Shown: piece by piece, positions 21,373 through 30,606 of the stretch | Position numbering within the stretch: position 1 is the stretch's first letter | How the letters are laid out: every line of letters begins with the position of its first letter | IMG/VR virus record: IMGVR_UViG_3300032267_001336 | Location: 1 to 32,022 of that record | Origin: a virus | Reading direction: 5' to 3' (one strand) | Length of the DNA stretch: 32,022 nt | Program-made: the position numbers and the translations under genes | Notes under the pieces: generated by a model | What the model was told of the DNA's origin: nothing | Databases searched by the model: none | Seen by the model: the letters and a program-made list of their open reading frames with translations, nothing else

Positions 21373-22047
21373 ATGACAGAAGTAAAAAAAGAACTAGAAT
21401 TATCTGGTAAGCCCATCAACAAAGAAGCTATAAAAGCAACTGAAGCCAGTCCTACAATCAAGGAAGAAACAAGCCCTGAAAAGAAAGAGATAATTGAATT
21501 GAACGAGATTGAATTGCTTTTAGTTCAAGAGGCTAGGCGTTTAGAAGCTAAGAAAAAAACTGAAGTAGAAAACAAGGAAAAGATAAACAAGAAAAGAGAT
21601 GATATTCTTAATGGTGTGTATAAAGACAGCAGGAAAATTAGACCTGCTGAAAGTTCAGATGGCATTCGCCTTACCGATTTATTGGAAGATTTTAAGGAAA
21701 TATTAAAAACCACTAAGTATGGCAAAACAATTAGTATTGAGATTATTGCTGACCCTTTAAGAAATAGCGATGATGTAAACCTATTCTTTTATTTAAAAAA
21801 CAGAATTTATATGAAAAACTCTGTTCCACAAGCACAGATTTCCTTTGATGGCAGGCTTTCTAATTCTGGTATGATGCGTGTTTGGGTTCGCACTTTTGGC
21901 AACTCTGGTGTTGCAGTGGAAAGGTCAACCGCTCCTAATCCTTTCTTTGGTGGCGAAATGGATACCTTAACTATTATCACTCCTAATGAAACCCTTGCTT
22001 CATATGATTATATGAGAGATTTGGGCAATGCCTTAGCTGGTAAATAA
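21373..22047 (+). CDS. Hypothetical late protein (224 residues)
   Basis: The first 80 residues are low-complexity and charged (many Glu, Lys), then a folded domain follows with strands (KTISIEIIADPLRN, VNLFFYLKNRIYM, GMMRVWVRTFG). It precedes the portal by 1 base. No Shine-Dalgarno site precedes its start; AACCCTCAACCCTAAACC does. It could be a minor virion or assembly protein. Confidence 0.65.
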   Translation: MTEVKKELELSGKPINKEAIKATEASPTIKEETSPEKKEIIELNEIELLLVQEARRLEAKKKTEVENKEKINKKRDDILNGVYKDSRKIRPAESSDGIRLTDLLEDFKEILKTTKYGKTISIEIIADPLRNSDDVNLFFYLKNRIYMKNSVPQAQISFDGRLSNSGMMRVWVRTFGNSGVAVERSTAPNPFFGGEMDTLTIITPNETLASYDYMRDLGNALAGK

Positions 22048-22048
22048 A

Positions 22049-24172
22049 ATGAAAAAAGAAAAAGAAGATATTTTAAAGCAATTTAGAAGTCATTTTCTAG
22101 CATCTACATTTAAGACGGAGCAAATTACTAGAAGCAAGAATGCTTTTGAGTTTTATAATGGCAGGCAGGAAGCCTACAAATCTTTTGTAAAGGATGTTGT
22201 ATCTGGTGCTGAAAATACCAATCCAGTTGTGTTTAATTATATCTTTAACCACATTTCTAGTATTTATGGCTTTATGATTCAGCTTAAAAAGCCCAATGGC
22301 TATAGTGCTAGGCTTACTGATAATCAAGCTGCCATTCTTTTTTCTGACAAGATGAATCTTATCCGTGATTACTACAGGGAAAAGGGAAGTTTTGACCAAA
22401 TAGAAAATCAGGCTTTAAATGATATGTTAATTGGTGGCTATGGAATGATATACAACTACATATCTTTTGATAATGATCCTAATGGTAGGGTAGTTTACGA
22501 GCATATTCCTTATGATAGTGCTGGCTGGGATAAGGATGCCAGAAACATTAATCTTACAGATAGTAGGTTTTTCATAAGAAAGAAAAGGGTGTTGGTGGAA
22601 GATATAAAAGAAATGTTTGATACCAATGAAGTTAGTGGCGACTCTGATACTTTCCAGCTTGACTCTTCTTTTGTGGGTGAAAGCGGAAGGGGTATGCAAG
22701 TTGGCACGCTTACCACTGATGGTGGCGACGGTAGAGACAGAATGGATGTTTATTATTATGAATGGAAAGAAAAAGAGTTTTTCTACAGGGTAAAAAATCC
22801 TTTTGTAGATTTAGCCAAAGACAATCCAGTTCTTATAAAGCATATATATGATAATGACTTAAAATTAATTACAGCAGATTTTGAAGATGATAATCTCTTT
22901 AACTTTAAACCTGAGTTTGAAATTTGGGTATTGAACAAAACCAATTTCCAAAAAATAAAAGATGCAATTAAAAGCATGGAAGAAAGTTATGAGTTAAAAC
23001 TATCTTATGTTTTTGATAAGAAAGAAATGCAAAGATTCCAAAGGGACGTAATTTACGGAGCTGACCTTACTAACAAACAGGTATTGGATACCTATATAAT
23101 TGGCGACACCTTTTCTTTTAAGGCTATCACTGGCGTATTGGACACTAATAAAGGTGAATGGTATGGTGTGGCGGAAAATCTTATTCAGCCCTGCGTTTAC
23201 ATTTGTAAAGCCCTCACTGAAACAATTAGAAGAATATCTATAAGTGGTAGTGCTGGTAAGTTTTATGAAACTGGGGCTATAATTAACAAGGATAAATTTA
23301 ATACGGAAATGGCCAACTTTAATGCCAATGTGGAATTAGCTGATGGTGGACTAGCTAAAATTGGTAATAGAAATAATGACTATGCCCCTTCTGGCTGGGA
23401 GCAAGTTGCTACTATGGCAATGCAGGCTTTAGATAAAATTAGCGTCAATCCTGAATTTTTGGGTAATGCGGATAACAAGGGCGTTTCTGCTTTATTTGAG
23501 CAACAAAGGGTGGATCAAGTAATTAGTAGTTTAGCTCGTTATTTTGATTCTTTAACTTTGTTCCAAGCTGAACTTGCTAGAGTTACACTTTATAATATTC
23601 GGAAAATTGGCAAGGTTGGTATTAGTAATTTCTTTAGATTTAAAAATAAAGATGGCTCTTATTTTTATGAGCAGGTTGGAGCTGATGTCTTTGAAGCCGA
23701 CTACGATATAATCACCGAAGAATTACCTACCACTAAAAACCAGCAACAAATTGCTAATCAGCAAGTTCTTGATTTTATCCAATCACTTGGAACTTTGGGT
23801 GTGGCTAATAATGAGCTTTATACTATTGCCGTGGATCATTTGCAGGTTTCTGAAAAAGATAAAGCTAAATTAAGAGAGGCTTTAAAACCTAAAGAAGAAC
23901 AAGCCCCAGACCCTTCATTGCCTCTTGTTATGGAACAGCTTGAAGCTACTATTGACCAAACAAGGGCTAATACCGCTAAAAGCCAAGCATCTATAATTAA
24001 AACTTTAAATGAAGCTGAAAAGATTAAAAAAGAAAACCGAATTACCCCGCAAGATTTAAGGCAAAATGTGGCTGATACCTTAAATACTAGCGAGACTTTA
24101 TCTAAAGAGCCTTTACAAGAACAACAAATGCCACAACAACAAATTACCCAACAACCAACCCTTAACCAATAG
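22049..24172 (+). CDS. Portal protein, P22-like
   Basis: This 707-residue product forms the dodecameric ring through which DNA enters the capsid; its length is close to the P22 portal. Recognisable parts are the N-terminal FEFYNGRQ, PVVFNYIFNHISSIYG, MLIGGYGMIYNYISF, HIPYDSAGWDKDAR (a typical P22-type block) and a late helical stem. The C-terminal 100 residues are a Gln-rich coiled coil, comparable to the P22 barrel. It begins with the codons MKKEKE, identical over 18 bases to the start of the gene at 25049. Confidence 0.88.
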   Translation: MKKEKEDILKQFRSHFLASTFKTEQITRSKNAFEFYNGRQEAYKSFVKDVVSGAENTNPVVFNYIFNHISSIYGFMIQLKKPNGYSARLTDNQAAILFSDKMNLIRDYYREKGSFDQIENQALNDMLIGGYGMIYNYISFDNDPNGRVVYEHIPYDSAGWDKDARNINLTDSRFFIRKKRVLVEDIKEMFDTNEVSGDSDTFQLDSSFVGESGRGMQVGTLTTDGGDGRDRMDVYYYEWKEKEFFYRVKNPFVDLAKDNPVLIKHIYDNDLKLITADFEDDNLFNFKPEFEIWVLNKTNFQKIKDAIKSMEESYELKLSYVFDKKEMQRFQRDVIYGADLTNKQVLDTYIIGDTFSFKAITGVLDTNKGEWYGVAENLIQPCVYICKALTETIRRISISGSAGKFYETGAIINKDKFNTEMANFNANVELADGGLAKIGNRNNDYAPSGWEQVATMAMQALDKISVNPEFLGNADNKGVSALFEQQRVDQVISSLARYFDSLTLFQAELARVTLYNIRKIGKVGISNFFRFKNKDGSYFYEQVGADVFEADYDIITEELPTTKNQQQIANQQVLDFIQSLGTLGVANNELYTIAVDHLQVSEKDKAKLREALKPKEEQAPDPSLPLVMEQLEATIDQTRANTAKSQASIIKTLNEAEKIKKENRITPQDLRQNVADTLNTSETLSKEPLQEQQMPQQQITQQPTLNQ

Positions 24173-24179
24173 GAGAACT

Positions 24180-25052
24180 ATGACTGAAGAACTAAACAAC
24201 CAAGAATTAGAAAATCAAGTAGAGCAAGATGAGCAGCAGCAGGTGGAGCAAGTAGAAGCTCCTATAGAGCAGCCCTCTGTTGCCCCAAAAGATAATGCTG
24301 CTTGGGCTAGTATGAGAAAGGAAAATAAAGCCCTAAGGGACAAGTTAAAGCAAGATGAATTGCTTGTAAAACAAATGGCACAAATAGCGGAAGAGGTAAG
24401 AAGCCTTAGAAAGCCAGATGAAAGTCAAGCTGCTGAAACTGTGCCAGATAGAGAGTTAGAGCCTATTGCTTATCAGATTTATTTGACTGAGCAAATAAAA
24501 AAGGATATGAAAAGAATAGCCGAAGAAAACGCCAATCTTAAAAAAGAACAAGAAGAACTTGCCAAACAAAGAAGATTACAACAAGAAATGGAAGATGCTA
24601 AAAAATATGTAGAGCAAGCGGAAGATTATTACGCTAAAAAGGTGGATACTTCTTTTGTTCAAAAAAAGCAGGCTTTTATAGATGATATAGCGGAAGATTT
24701 AATGCTTGGAAATCCTCTTCTTGATGAAGATGAGATTTTAGACATGGCTAAACAATATTATTTTCACACTTTAGCTCAAGTTGAAGGGAAATATAGAGAA
24801 TCTGGTTCTGATAATAGCGTGTTGGAGGCTATTAACTATATAGCCCTTAGAGGTGGTAAAAAAATTGGTTCTACTAAGCCTTTTGCCAATCCAGCCCCCA
24901 CTTCTAATTTTAATAATTATGTTCCCAGAAACCCACTTGCTAATAAACTTGGTGCTATTAATAAAATACAAGATAACAGTAGTAAGTTAGCTAACAAACA
25001 AAGCGTGGGAAATAAAAAGGATGAAGATTTTTCTTTTAATGGGTTTCTATGA
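24180..25052 (+). CDS. Scaffolding-like protein
   Basis: The 290-residue product is highly charged and Gln/Glu-rich at the N-terminus (ELENQVEQDEQQQVEQVEA), has a long coiled coil (about residues 90-150) and a basic C-terminal segment (LANKQSVGNKKDEDF). Lying between portal and major capsid, it fits an internal scaffold that drives procapsid assembly. The assignment rests on composition and gene order. GGAG lies six bases before the ATG. Confidence 0.78.
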   Translation: MTEELNNQELENQVEQDEQQQVEQVEAPIEQPSVAPKDNAAWASMRKENKALRDKLKQDELLVKQMAQIAEEVRSLRKPDESQAAETVPDRELEPIAYQIYLTEQIKKDMKRIAEENANLKKEQEELAKQRRLQQEMEDAKKYVEQAEDYYAKKVDTSFVQKKQAFIDDIAEDLMLGNPLLDEDEILDMAKQYYFHTLAQVEGKYRESGSDNSVLEAINYIALRGGKKIGSTKPFANPAPTSNFNNYVPRNPLANKLGAINKIQDNSSKLANKQSVGNKKDEDFSFNGFL

Positions 25053-25507
25053 AAAAAGAAAAAGAATTTATTAAGGCTTATCGTTACATAGCTAGCTTTT
25101 TTTCTAATTATAGTCCACATGGCTATTTTTCAGATTCTTTTGGAAATTCTTCTGTTTGGGGGGATTGTCCATATGGTAAAACCGCAGAAGAGTGGAGGCA
25201 GAATTTTGATAAATTGGTAAATTATCGCAATAAATATCTTGATGATTTATTTAATGGCATGGGCGAGGTAGAAGAATCTGATCGTTTTAGCGAAAGTTGT
25301 TTTAAACCTATTTATATTAGGAGGTGCCAAGTTGTTTCCTATTCTAAAGTTTCACACATTGTGCTTTGGTCTCCTTTGGAAAAAAAAATATTTAAAAAAC
25401 CCTATGACAGACCTTTTGTTATTTTTAATACAATTAGGGGTAATCTTGGTCAGGGGAAGGGGCTTGAGTTTGATTACATAATCGAAGCAAAGAATTTCCT
25501 TGTATAA
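25049..25507 (+). CDS. Hypothetical protein (152 residues)
   Basis: The start overlaps the scaffold stop as ATGA. The product is aromatic-rich (HGYFSDSFGNSSVWGDCPYG) and ends with a beta-rich domain. No family is recognised; the position between scaffold and capsid genes suggests a head protein or a late inserted gene. Confidence 0.65.
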   Translation: MKKEKEFIKAYRYIASFFSNYSPHGYFSDSFGNSSVWGDCPYGKTAEEWRQNFDKLVNYRNKYLDDLFNGMGEVEESDRFSESCFKPIYIRRCQVVSYSKVSHIVLWSPLEKKIFKKPYDRPFVIFNTIRGNLGQGKGLEFDYIIEAKNFLV

Positions 25508-25518
25508 AAACACAAAAT

Positions 25519-25686
25519 ATGAAAAATAATTTTATAAAAACACGAAATGGTAAAGTAAATATTTTTATCACTCCCCAGCAATATAATGATGTTAAAAAAT
25601 ATTTAGAAAAATGGAATAGGGTAAGTAAAATAGAAAGATTGTTTATTTCTTTGCGTGCCAAAATATTATTTTATTTGGGAAAATAA
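25519..25686 (+). CDS. Small basic protein (55 residues)
   Basis: The frame starts 11 bases after the preceding stop and encodes a basic product with an N-terminal strand (GKVNIFITPQQY) and two helices. TATAAAAACAC-R-AAAT is repeated just before and inside the start (25503-25518 and 25531-25546). No family is recognised. Confidence 0.5.
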   Translation: MKNNFIKTRNGKVNIFITPQQYNDVKKYLEKWNRVSKIERLFISLRAKILFYLGK

Positions 25687-25692
25687 AACCCC

Positions 25693-25721
25693 TTGACTTA
25701 GTTGTATTTTTGTATTATAGC
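25693..25721 (+). promoter_or_regulatory. Rightward promoter for the capsid gene
   Basis: TTGACT (25693-25698), 17 bases, TATAGC (25716-25721); a TATTAT at 25713-25718 is nearer. This would give the capsid gene its own strong transcript with a leader of about 107 bases. The -35 resembles the early promoters, but no TCAACA half-site is present. Confidence 0.55.
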
Positions 25722-25775
25722 GAATTAAATACGACTTTTTATCATTTTTACACGATTACTCCCATCGGCAAAAAG

Positions 25776-25830
25776 GGATGTTTTGAAAGAAGTTAAAAAA
25801 CTTGAATTTAACCTTTTAACCAAAACATCC
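25776..25830 (+). promoter_or_regulatory. Leader stem-loop directly before the capsid ATG
   Basis: GGATGTTTTG (25776-25785) and CAAAACATCC (25821-25830) pair perfectly over 10 bp; the ATG at 25835 follows 4 bases later. The loop contains a smaller hairpin AAGTT-AAAA-AACTT (25790-25803). No Shine-Dalgarno site is visible, so the folded leader probably controls ribosome entry or mRNA stability. Confidence 0.65.
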
Positions 25831-25834
25831 TCTT

Positions 25835-27049
25835 ATGGCTACATCTCAAATTTCAACCTCAAATGCTTTAGCAGCCAAAAAATGGTCAGACAAAGCGTAT
25901 ATAGATTCATTTAAAAAGTCAGCTTATGGCTTTGCCTTAAAAAAAGGCATACTTTCTCCTGAATATACTTTTCAAGGAAAAGGCGACGAAGTAACAATTC
26001 AAACTCAAGGTATCCTTACTGGTGCTGGTCAAGGTGAAGGTAACACTTTGGAAGGCAACGAAGAATCAATCAACTATGGTAGCTTTAAAGCTAGATTTGG
26101 TTTAACTAGACACGCAGTTCGTTATGAATCTGGTGGTTCAATGACTTCTAAAAGAAATGCTGCTGCTGGTGAAGATGGTGTTCCTAATGCTCAAGTTGGT
26201 CAAGCTCTAATGGGTTGGATGAACTCAAGGGTTGACACTTCTTTCTTCAATCAATTAGCTGGCTTAGATGCAACTTCAATCCCACTTACTGATGGTGGTG
26301 GCACAACTTACACTGGAACTTCAAAAGAACTTGTGCAAGGTTTAAACACTGTTGCCGCTCCTTCCACTTCAAGAATTATAAGAGCTGGTGGCGTTGCGAA
26401 CGATCAATCTCTTGCTGCTACACTTGATTTCAACTTAATTGATGCTGCTTTAGAGTTGCTTTCTACTACTACTCCTACTGCACTTCCTTTAAATGAAAGT
26501 GATTTCCAGTTTGTTTTATTTATATCTCCACAACAATTTACAGATCTAAAAAGAAGCACATCTACTGCTACAATTAGATGGAGAGATTTACAGCAATCTA
26601 AAATGGAAGGCGGTCAAAAAGGACAAATTGAAACAGCTTCTGGCTTTAACAATCCTCCTGAATTAGTTGGTATTTACGGTGGCGTAGGTATCTATGTATC
26701 TAATAGGGTGGCTTATGGTCAAAGAAGTGATACTTCTGCTGTGATTACTACTGTAAGAAGAGCTATTCTTTGTGGAAGAAAAGCTGCTGTGTATCTATCA
26801 CCTAAAAATGGTGTGAATTACATAGGGGCTGGCGTTTCTGCTTCTAGCGAGCTTCAAAGTGGCTTATTGGACGGTTCTATTGAGCTTCCGATACAAGCAG
26901 TAAAGCAATCTTTTGATTATAACCTATCAGAAGGTATTGGAATAAATGCTTTTTACGGCATTAAAAAATTCCAAGTGCAATCTGCGGGTAACACAGAGGA
27001 TTTAAGCTCTATTGTTATCTCCACTGTTGCAGCCGCTCACACTTCTTAA
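25835..27049 (+). CDS. Major capsid protein (DUF4043/N4 gp56-like)
   Basis: The 404-residue product forms the icosahedral shell. The run YTFQGKGDEVTIQTQGILTG, then EGNEESINYGSFKARFGLTRHAV, matches the pattern of the Phage_capsid_3 (DUF4043, N4 gp56) family: K-G-D-V-T, G-N-EE-x-L, and R-x-A-V. An HK97 fold is expected. It follows a scaffold gene and has its own promoter and leader structure. Its codons are richer in GCT and GGT than in the early genes, suitable for high expression. Confidence 0.85.
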   Translation: MATSQISTSNALAAKKWSDKAYIDSFKKSAYGFALKKGILSPEYTFQGKGDEVTIQTQGILTGAGQGEGNTLEGNEESINYGSFKARFGLTRHAVRYESGGSMTSKRNAAAGEDGVPNAQVGQALMGWMNSRVDTSFFNQLAGLDATSIPLTDGGGTTYTGTSKELVQGLNTVAAPSTSRIIRAGGVANDQSLAATLDFNLIDAALELLSTTTPTALPLNESDFQFVLFISPQQFTDLKRSTSTATIRWRDLQQSKMEGGQKGQIETASGFNNPPELVGIYGGVGIYVSNRVAYGQRSDTSAVITTVRRAILCGRKAAVYLSPKNGVNYIGAGVSASSELQSGLLDGSIELPIQAVKQSFDYNLSEGIGINAFYGIKKFQVQSAGNTEDLSSIVISTVAAAHTS

Positions 27050-27078
27050 TTTAACAATTAACCTTATAGGTAAACTTT

Positions 27079-27585
27079 ATGACTACTCCTACCATTTTTC
27101 CAGATAGCTTAAATGCTTATGCTTCTCTGGGAACAAATGCTACTACTGTTTTAGCAAACTCTCCTGCTCCTGCTAGTGGAACAACAGCTCTTTATACTGG
27201 TGCAGTTACTATTCCAGTATCTACAGCGATTGGAACTAATATTGCTTTAGTTCCTCTTCAAGCTGGTGGAAGGGTGATTGCCTCTTCAATAGAAATCTAC
27301 TTGTCCGGAACTTTAGGGGCTTCGGTTACGCTTAACTTAGGTATCTTAACAGCTTCAGGTTCTGGTATAATAAATATGGCTGGAACAACTGTTGCCGAAA
27401 GTGCCACTTACTTCCTTTCTGCTGGAACTGGCTCGGCTGCTGGTAAATTGGGTGCTACTGCTATCGGCTCTAACCCATTCAGGTTAGCTGCTGGCGAAAC
27501 TGGCTTCCTAAATTTACAAACTGCTGGTGCTATTACAGGAACGGCTCAAACTATACAATACTCCGCTTTAGTAGACTATGCTTAG
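27079..27585 (+). CDS. Probable head decoration or minor virion protein
   Basis: The 168-residue product is rich in Ala, Gly, Thr and Ser and almost purely beta (SSIEIYLSGTLGASVTLNLG), typical of decoration proteins or small virion beta-sandwiches. It lies right after the major capsid gene. No specific family is recognised. Confidence 0.62.
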   Translation: MTTPTIFPDSLNAYASLGTNATTVLANSPAPASGTTALYTGAVTIPVSTAIGTNIALVPLQAGGRVIASSIEIYLSGTLGASVTLNLGILTASGSGIINMAGTTVAESATYFLSAGTGSAAGKLGATAIGSNPFRLAAGETGFLNLQTAGAITGTAQTIQYSALVDYA

Positions 27586-27590
27586 TATTT

Positions 27591-28244
27591 ATGGCAACAT
27601 TTTTAGAATTAAAAAACTCTCTAATTGCTAGAGTAAGGAAGGCTGCTAATGACGATGTCATAGCAGCTATCCCCTCTGAAATAAACAGAGTTATTGATTT
27701 TTATTCTAAAAAAAGATTTTGGTTCAATACTGCTTACACTTCTGCTACTGTATCTAGTGCTGCCACTACCATTACCTTACCTTCTAATTATTTAGTTGAA
27801 GTAGAGCCAAGTGGTTTTGTGTTAGAAGATACTAATTATTCTAGGGTGTTAGTTAAGGTTGACCCAGCTATTTTTGATTTAGATAAGCAGGGAATTGTTA
27901 GTGGACGACCAAACAAATATTGCTTGAAAGCTGACAACCTTGTTTACATATCTCCAGTGCCTAACAAAACCTACACCATTAAGATTTCTTATTTAAAGAC
28001 TTATGCTGCTTTAGTAAATGATGCCGATAATAATGATTTTACTAATAACGCAGAATATTTAATAAAAATTAAGGCTTTGTCTAATTTGTACAATGAGTTT
28101 AGAATAGACAATGATTTAGCTGTTTTATTTAATCAAAATGCTGATTTAGAATTTAAAAATTTAATGGAATTTACTAACAAGAAGATTGGGACTTCTTATA
28201 TTGTTTCTCCCGAAGATTATAACAACAGAACTATATATTATTAA
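27591..28244 (+). CDS. Head-to-tail adaptor (P22 gp4/SU10 adaptor-like)
   Basis: The 217-residue product has the helical N-terminus LKNSLIARVRKAANDDVIAA, then a strand part with YFSKKRFWFN-like and SGRPNKYCLKADNLVYISPVP, then helices with YLIKIKALSNLYNEFRIDN. This order fits podoviral adaptor proteins that dock under the portal and carry the tail. Its position between capsid and tail genes agrees. Confidence 0.72.
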   Translation: MATFLELKNSLIARVRKAANDDVIAAIPSEINRVIDFYSKKRFWFNTAYTSATVSSAATTITLPSNYLVEVEPSGFVLEDTNYSRVLVKVDPAIFDLDKQGIVSGRPNKYCLKADNLVYISPVPNKTYTIKISYLKTYAALVNDADNNDFTNNAEYLIKIKALSNLYNEFRIDNDLAVLFNQNADLEFKNLMEFTNKKIGTSYIVSPEDYNNRTIYY

Positions 28245-29437
28245 TGGCAACCGTAACCTACACATCTGGTTTAAACCTCAGAAAGCCCGGTCTTTTAGAG
28301 CCAACTGAAAGCCCTAGTATATGGGCTAATTACCTAAACCAAAACCAAGATATTCTTGAAGCGAGGTTAGGTAATTATTTAATTACAGCAGGAACGCAAC
28401 CTGCTTATACCATCACTACATCTCCAGTTTCTTTTACTTCCTATGTGTTAGGACAAAAAATATCTTTTAAAATACACGCAACTCACACCTCTGGCACTGC
28501 CACTCTTAACATTGATGGACTAGGAACTAAAAACATATTTTACAATGGCTTGGCTGTGCCTATTGGCTTTTTGGCACTAGACAAACTATACGATGCTGTT
28601 TACGATGGCACAAACATTGTTATCTTAGATGCCACTGCAAATCCTTTACAAAAAAGAAATTCATTTCAAATACGCCCTACTAATGGCACTAATGCTTGGA
28701 CTGTATGGGTGTCTAATACTTCTGTTCAAGCCACTCCTTTTGAAACAAGGGACATTACGGATATATTTAATATTACCAATACCGCTAGCATTACAAAATT
28801 AATAAGTGCAACTTTTGTGGCTGGAACTGGCAATGGTGGACTTGCTACTGGTGCGGTTGCCGCCAACACTACCTACCATTTTTTTGCTATAGTTAATCCT
28901 GTAACTGGTGCGGTTGATGTTGGTTATGATACTTCTTTATCAGCCACAAACTTACTTGCTAATGCGAATGTAATAGCTGGTGGGTTTACTAAATATAGAA
29001 GAATAAGAAGTTATTTAACCGATGCCTCTGGGTTTATTAGAAATGATATTCAGGTTGGTAATGAGTTTATATTCAATGTGCCTGCTGCATTTGTTGCTGG
29101 TGCGGCTCAAGTGGCTGGAACTGAAACTTTAAGAACCTTAGATGTGCCAAGTGGGTTAAATTTAAAAGTTAAAGGGATTGTGTCTGTACAGGTTACTTCT
29201 GGTGGGGCAGTTGGTGTTTATGTCTATTCCGCTGCTGTAAATCTTTCTGGTGGCTTATTGTCGTCAAGGGAAAGTCAGGCTTATGGGTCGTTTAGTGTAG
29301 TAGATGGACAGGGTCATTTTGAGGCAATAACAAATACTTCTTCTCAAATTAGAACTAACTCTGCTAATGCTGGTGGAACGCCTACTGTAAACATCACTTT
29401 AATTCTTGCTTCTTACGAAGATATTTTATTAACTTAA
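28244..29437 (+). CDS. Tail or baseplate-like structural protein
   Basis: The 397-residue product begins with GLNLRKPGLLEP and WANYLNQNQDILEARL, a common virion-attachment opening, and has a central domain with TTYHFFAIVNPVTGAVDVGYD and KYRRIRSYLTDASGFI, seen in phage tail proteins with a W/T-Y-H-F and R-R-I pattern. The rest is beta-rich. Its start overlaps the adaptor stop as TAATG. Confidence 0.68.
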   Translation: MATVTYTSGLNLRKPGLLEPTESPSIWANYLNQNQDILEARLGNYLITAGTQPAYTITTSPVSFTSYVLGQKISFKIHATHTSGTATLNIDGLGTKNIFYNGLAVPIGFLALDKLYDAVYDGTNIVILDATANPLQKRNSFQIRPTNGTNAWTVWVSNTSVQATPFETRDITDIFNITNTASITKLISATFVAGTGNGGLATGAVAANTTYHFFAIVNPVTGAVDVGYDTSLSATNLLANANVIAGGFTKYRRIRSYLTDASGFIRNDIQVGNEFIFNVPAAFVAGAAQVAGTETLRTLDVPSGLNLKVKGIVSVQVTSGGAVGVYVYSAAVNLSGGLLSSRESQAYGSFSVVDGQGHFEAITNTSSQIRTNSANAGGTPTVNITLILASYEDILLT

Positions 29438-29444
29438 TAAACAT

Positions 29445-29753
29445 ATGGCATTTAAAAAATTCAACAACTCAACTTTACGCTATACTACAATGATTTGGCT
29501 ACCTTTTGGCGGTAGAAAATGGGCAGAGAAAGTATTGGGTAATGCTAGCGAAATACATGACTTAGACTACGAAGTGCAGACCAAAACTCGCAAAGAGGCA
29601 GATAAAAACTGGCTTAAGCGAGTAAAGCAAAATGTTAGAATTGAAACTGGTTATTTTGAAAAAAGTGCTATATCTTTTGCTGGATATTTAGGTTACGGAA
29701 TATTAAGGGCTTTTGGTTGGAGACGCTGGAATAAACATAAAAAACAGAGGTAA
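29445..29753 (+). CDS. Small virion-region protein with a phospholipase A2-like motif
   Basis: In this 102-residue basic product, NASEIHDLDYEV (His38, Asp39, Tyr42) followed by KEADKNWL (Asp53) resembles the HDxxY...AD core of viral phospholipase A2 domains known from parvovirus capsids. Such an enzyme could help the virion breach a membrane. The match is short and is an inference; it could also be an unrelated helical tail protein. Position: between two tail genes. Confidence 0.5.
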   Translation: MAFKKFNNSTLRYTTMIWLPFGGRKWAEKVLGNASEIHDLDYEVQTKTRKEADKNWLKRVKQNVRIETGYFEKSAISFAGYLGYGILRAFGWRRWNKHKKQR

Positions 29754-29755
29754 TT

Positions 29756-30601
29756 ATGAGTAATGTTCAATACTACAAAGAAAACAGCTCTAACTTGATT
29801 AGAATTGTTAATTTAGACACTAATAATGCTAATAGCTTTGTTAATCGTAATGACCAAACTTGGCAGGTATATCAAAACTGGCTTGCGGAAGGGAACACTC
29901 CAATAGAAACTAATAAAACCATTGCTGGTTTTACAATTTCTTTGCCTTATGGATATTCCCACACTGCTGAAGATACGCAGGTTCAAGTTCCTTATTCTTT
30001 TCAAGAAAATATAGGATACGCACCAAATATAGTTAATTTTAGAAGTGCGGTGCTTGCTATTCATAAAGAAAGAAGGAACTATATTTTATCTAACTACACA
30101 GATAAAATAGCAAAAGATGCTATTTCTTTGGCGGATAATGCAGATGCTGTAAGAAAAAATATAGAATATACTATTTACCTGAGAAGTTTGTCAGCAGTAA
30201 TGGAAACGGCTCTAGACGCTCTTTCTACAGTTGATGATATTGTTGCTTATGCTCCTAGCTTTGCAGTTCCCAATACTATAGGCAAAAGAAGTAGTGCTTT
30301 AGATTTTGAGCAATATTTTACGCAAGCTAAATGGGACGGGTTAATTGATAGCTTATTTGTTCCAATTTTAGATGTGCTTTTAGCTAATAGTTTATTGGAT
30401 AATACTACCTATAATAACATAAAAGCACTTGTAAGATTTTCGTTTAAACAGCACTTTTTATTGTCTCGTGCAGTTTTAATAGAACATGATAGCCCACAAC
30501 TTAGTGCTGTGCTAGATGCTTATATTGCAGCTGGACTATTAAATAATACAGACAAGACTAATGTTATTAACGCCGTAGTTCAAAAAACCATAGGAACTTA
30601 A
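29756..30601 (+). CDS. Hypothetical tail-region protein (281 residues)
   Basis: Residues 30-50 contain NRNDQTWQVYQNWLAEGNTP, a motif common in phage tail-fibre-associated proteins, and the remainder is helical (RSAVLAIHKERRNYIL). No specific family is recognised. The ATG is 2 bases after the previous stop. Confidence 0.6.
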   Translation: MSNVQYYKENSSNLIRIVNLDTNNANSFVNRNDQTWQVYQNWLAEGNTPIETNKTIAGFTISLPYGYSHTAEDTQVQVPYSFQENIGYAPNIVNFRSAVLAIHKERRNYILSNYTDKIAKDAISLADNADAVRKNIEYTIYLRSLSAVMETALDALSTVDDIVAYAPSFAVPNTIGKRSSALDFEQYFTQAKWDGLIDSLFVPILDVLLANSLLDNTTYNNIKALVRFSFKQHFLLSRAVLIEHDSPQLSAVLDAYIAAGLLNNTDKTNVINAVVQKTIGT

Positions 30602-30606
30602 AATGT

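Noticed and set aside
22097-22977. Several leftward frames inside the portal gene
   Set aside because: They are antisense shadows of the portal coding sequence with no motifs or ribosome sites.
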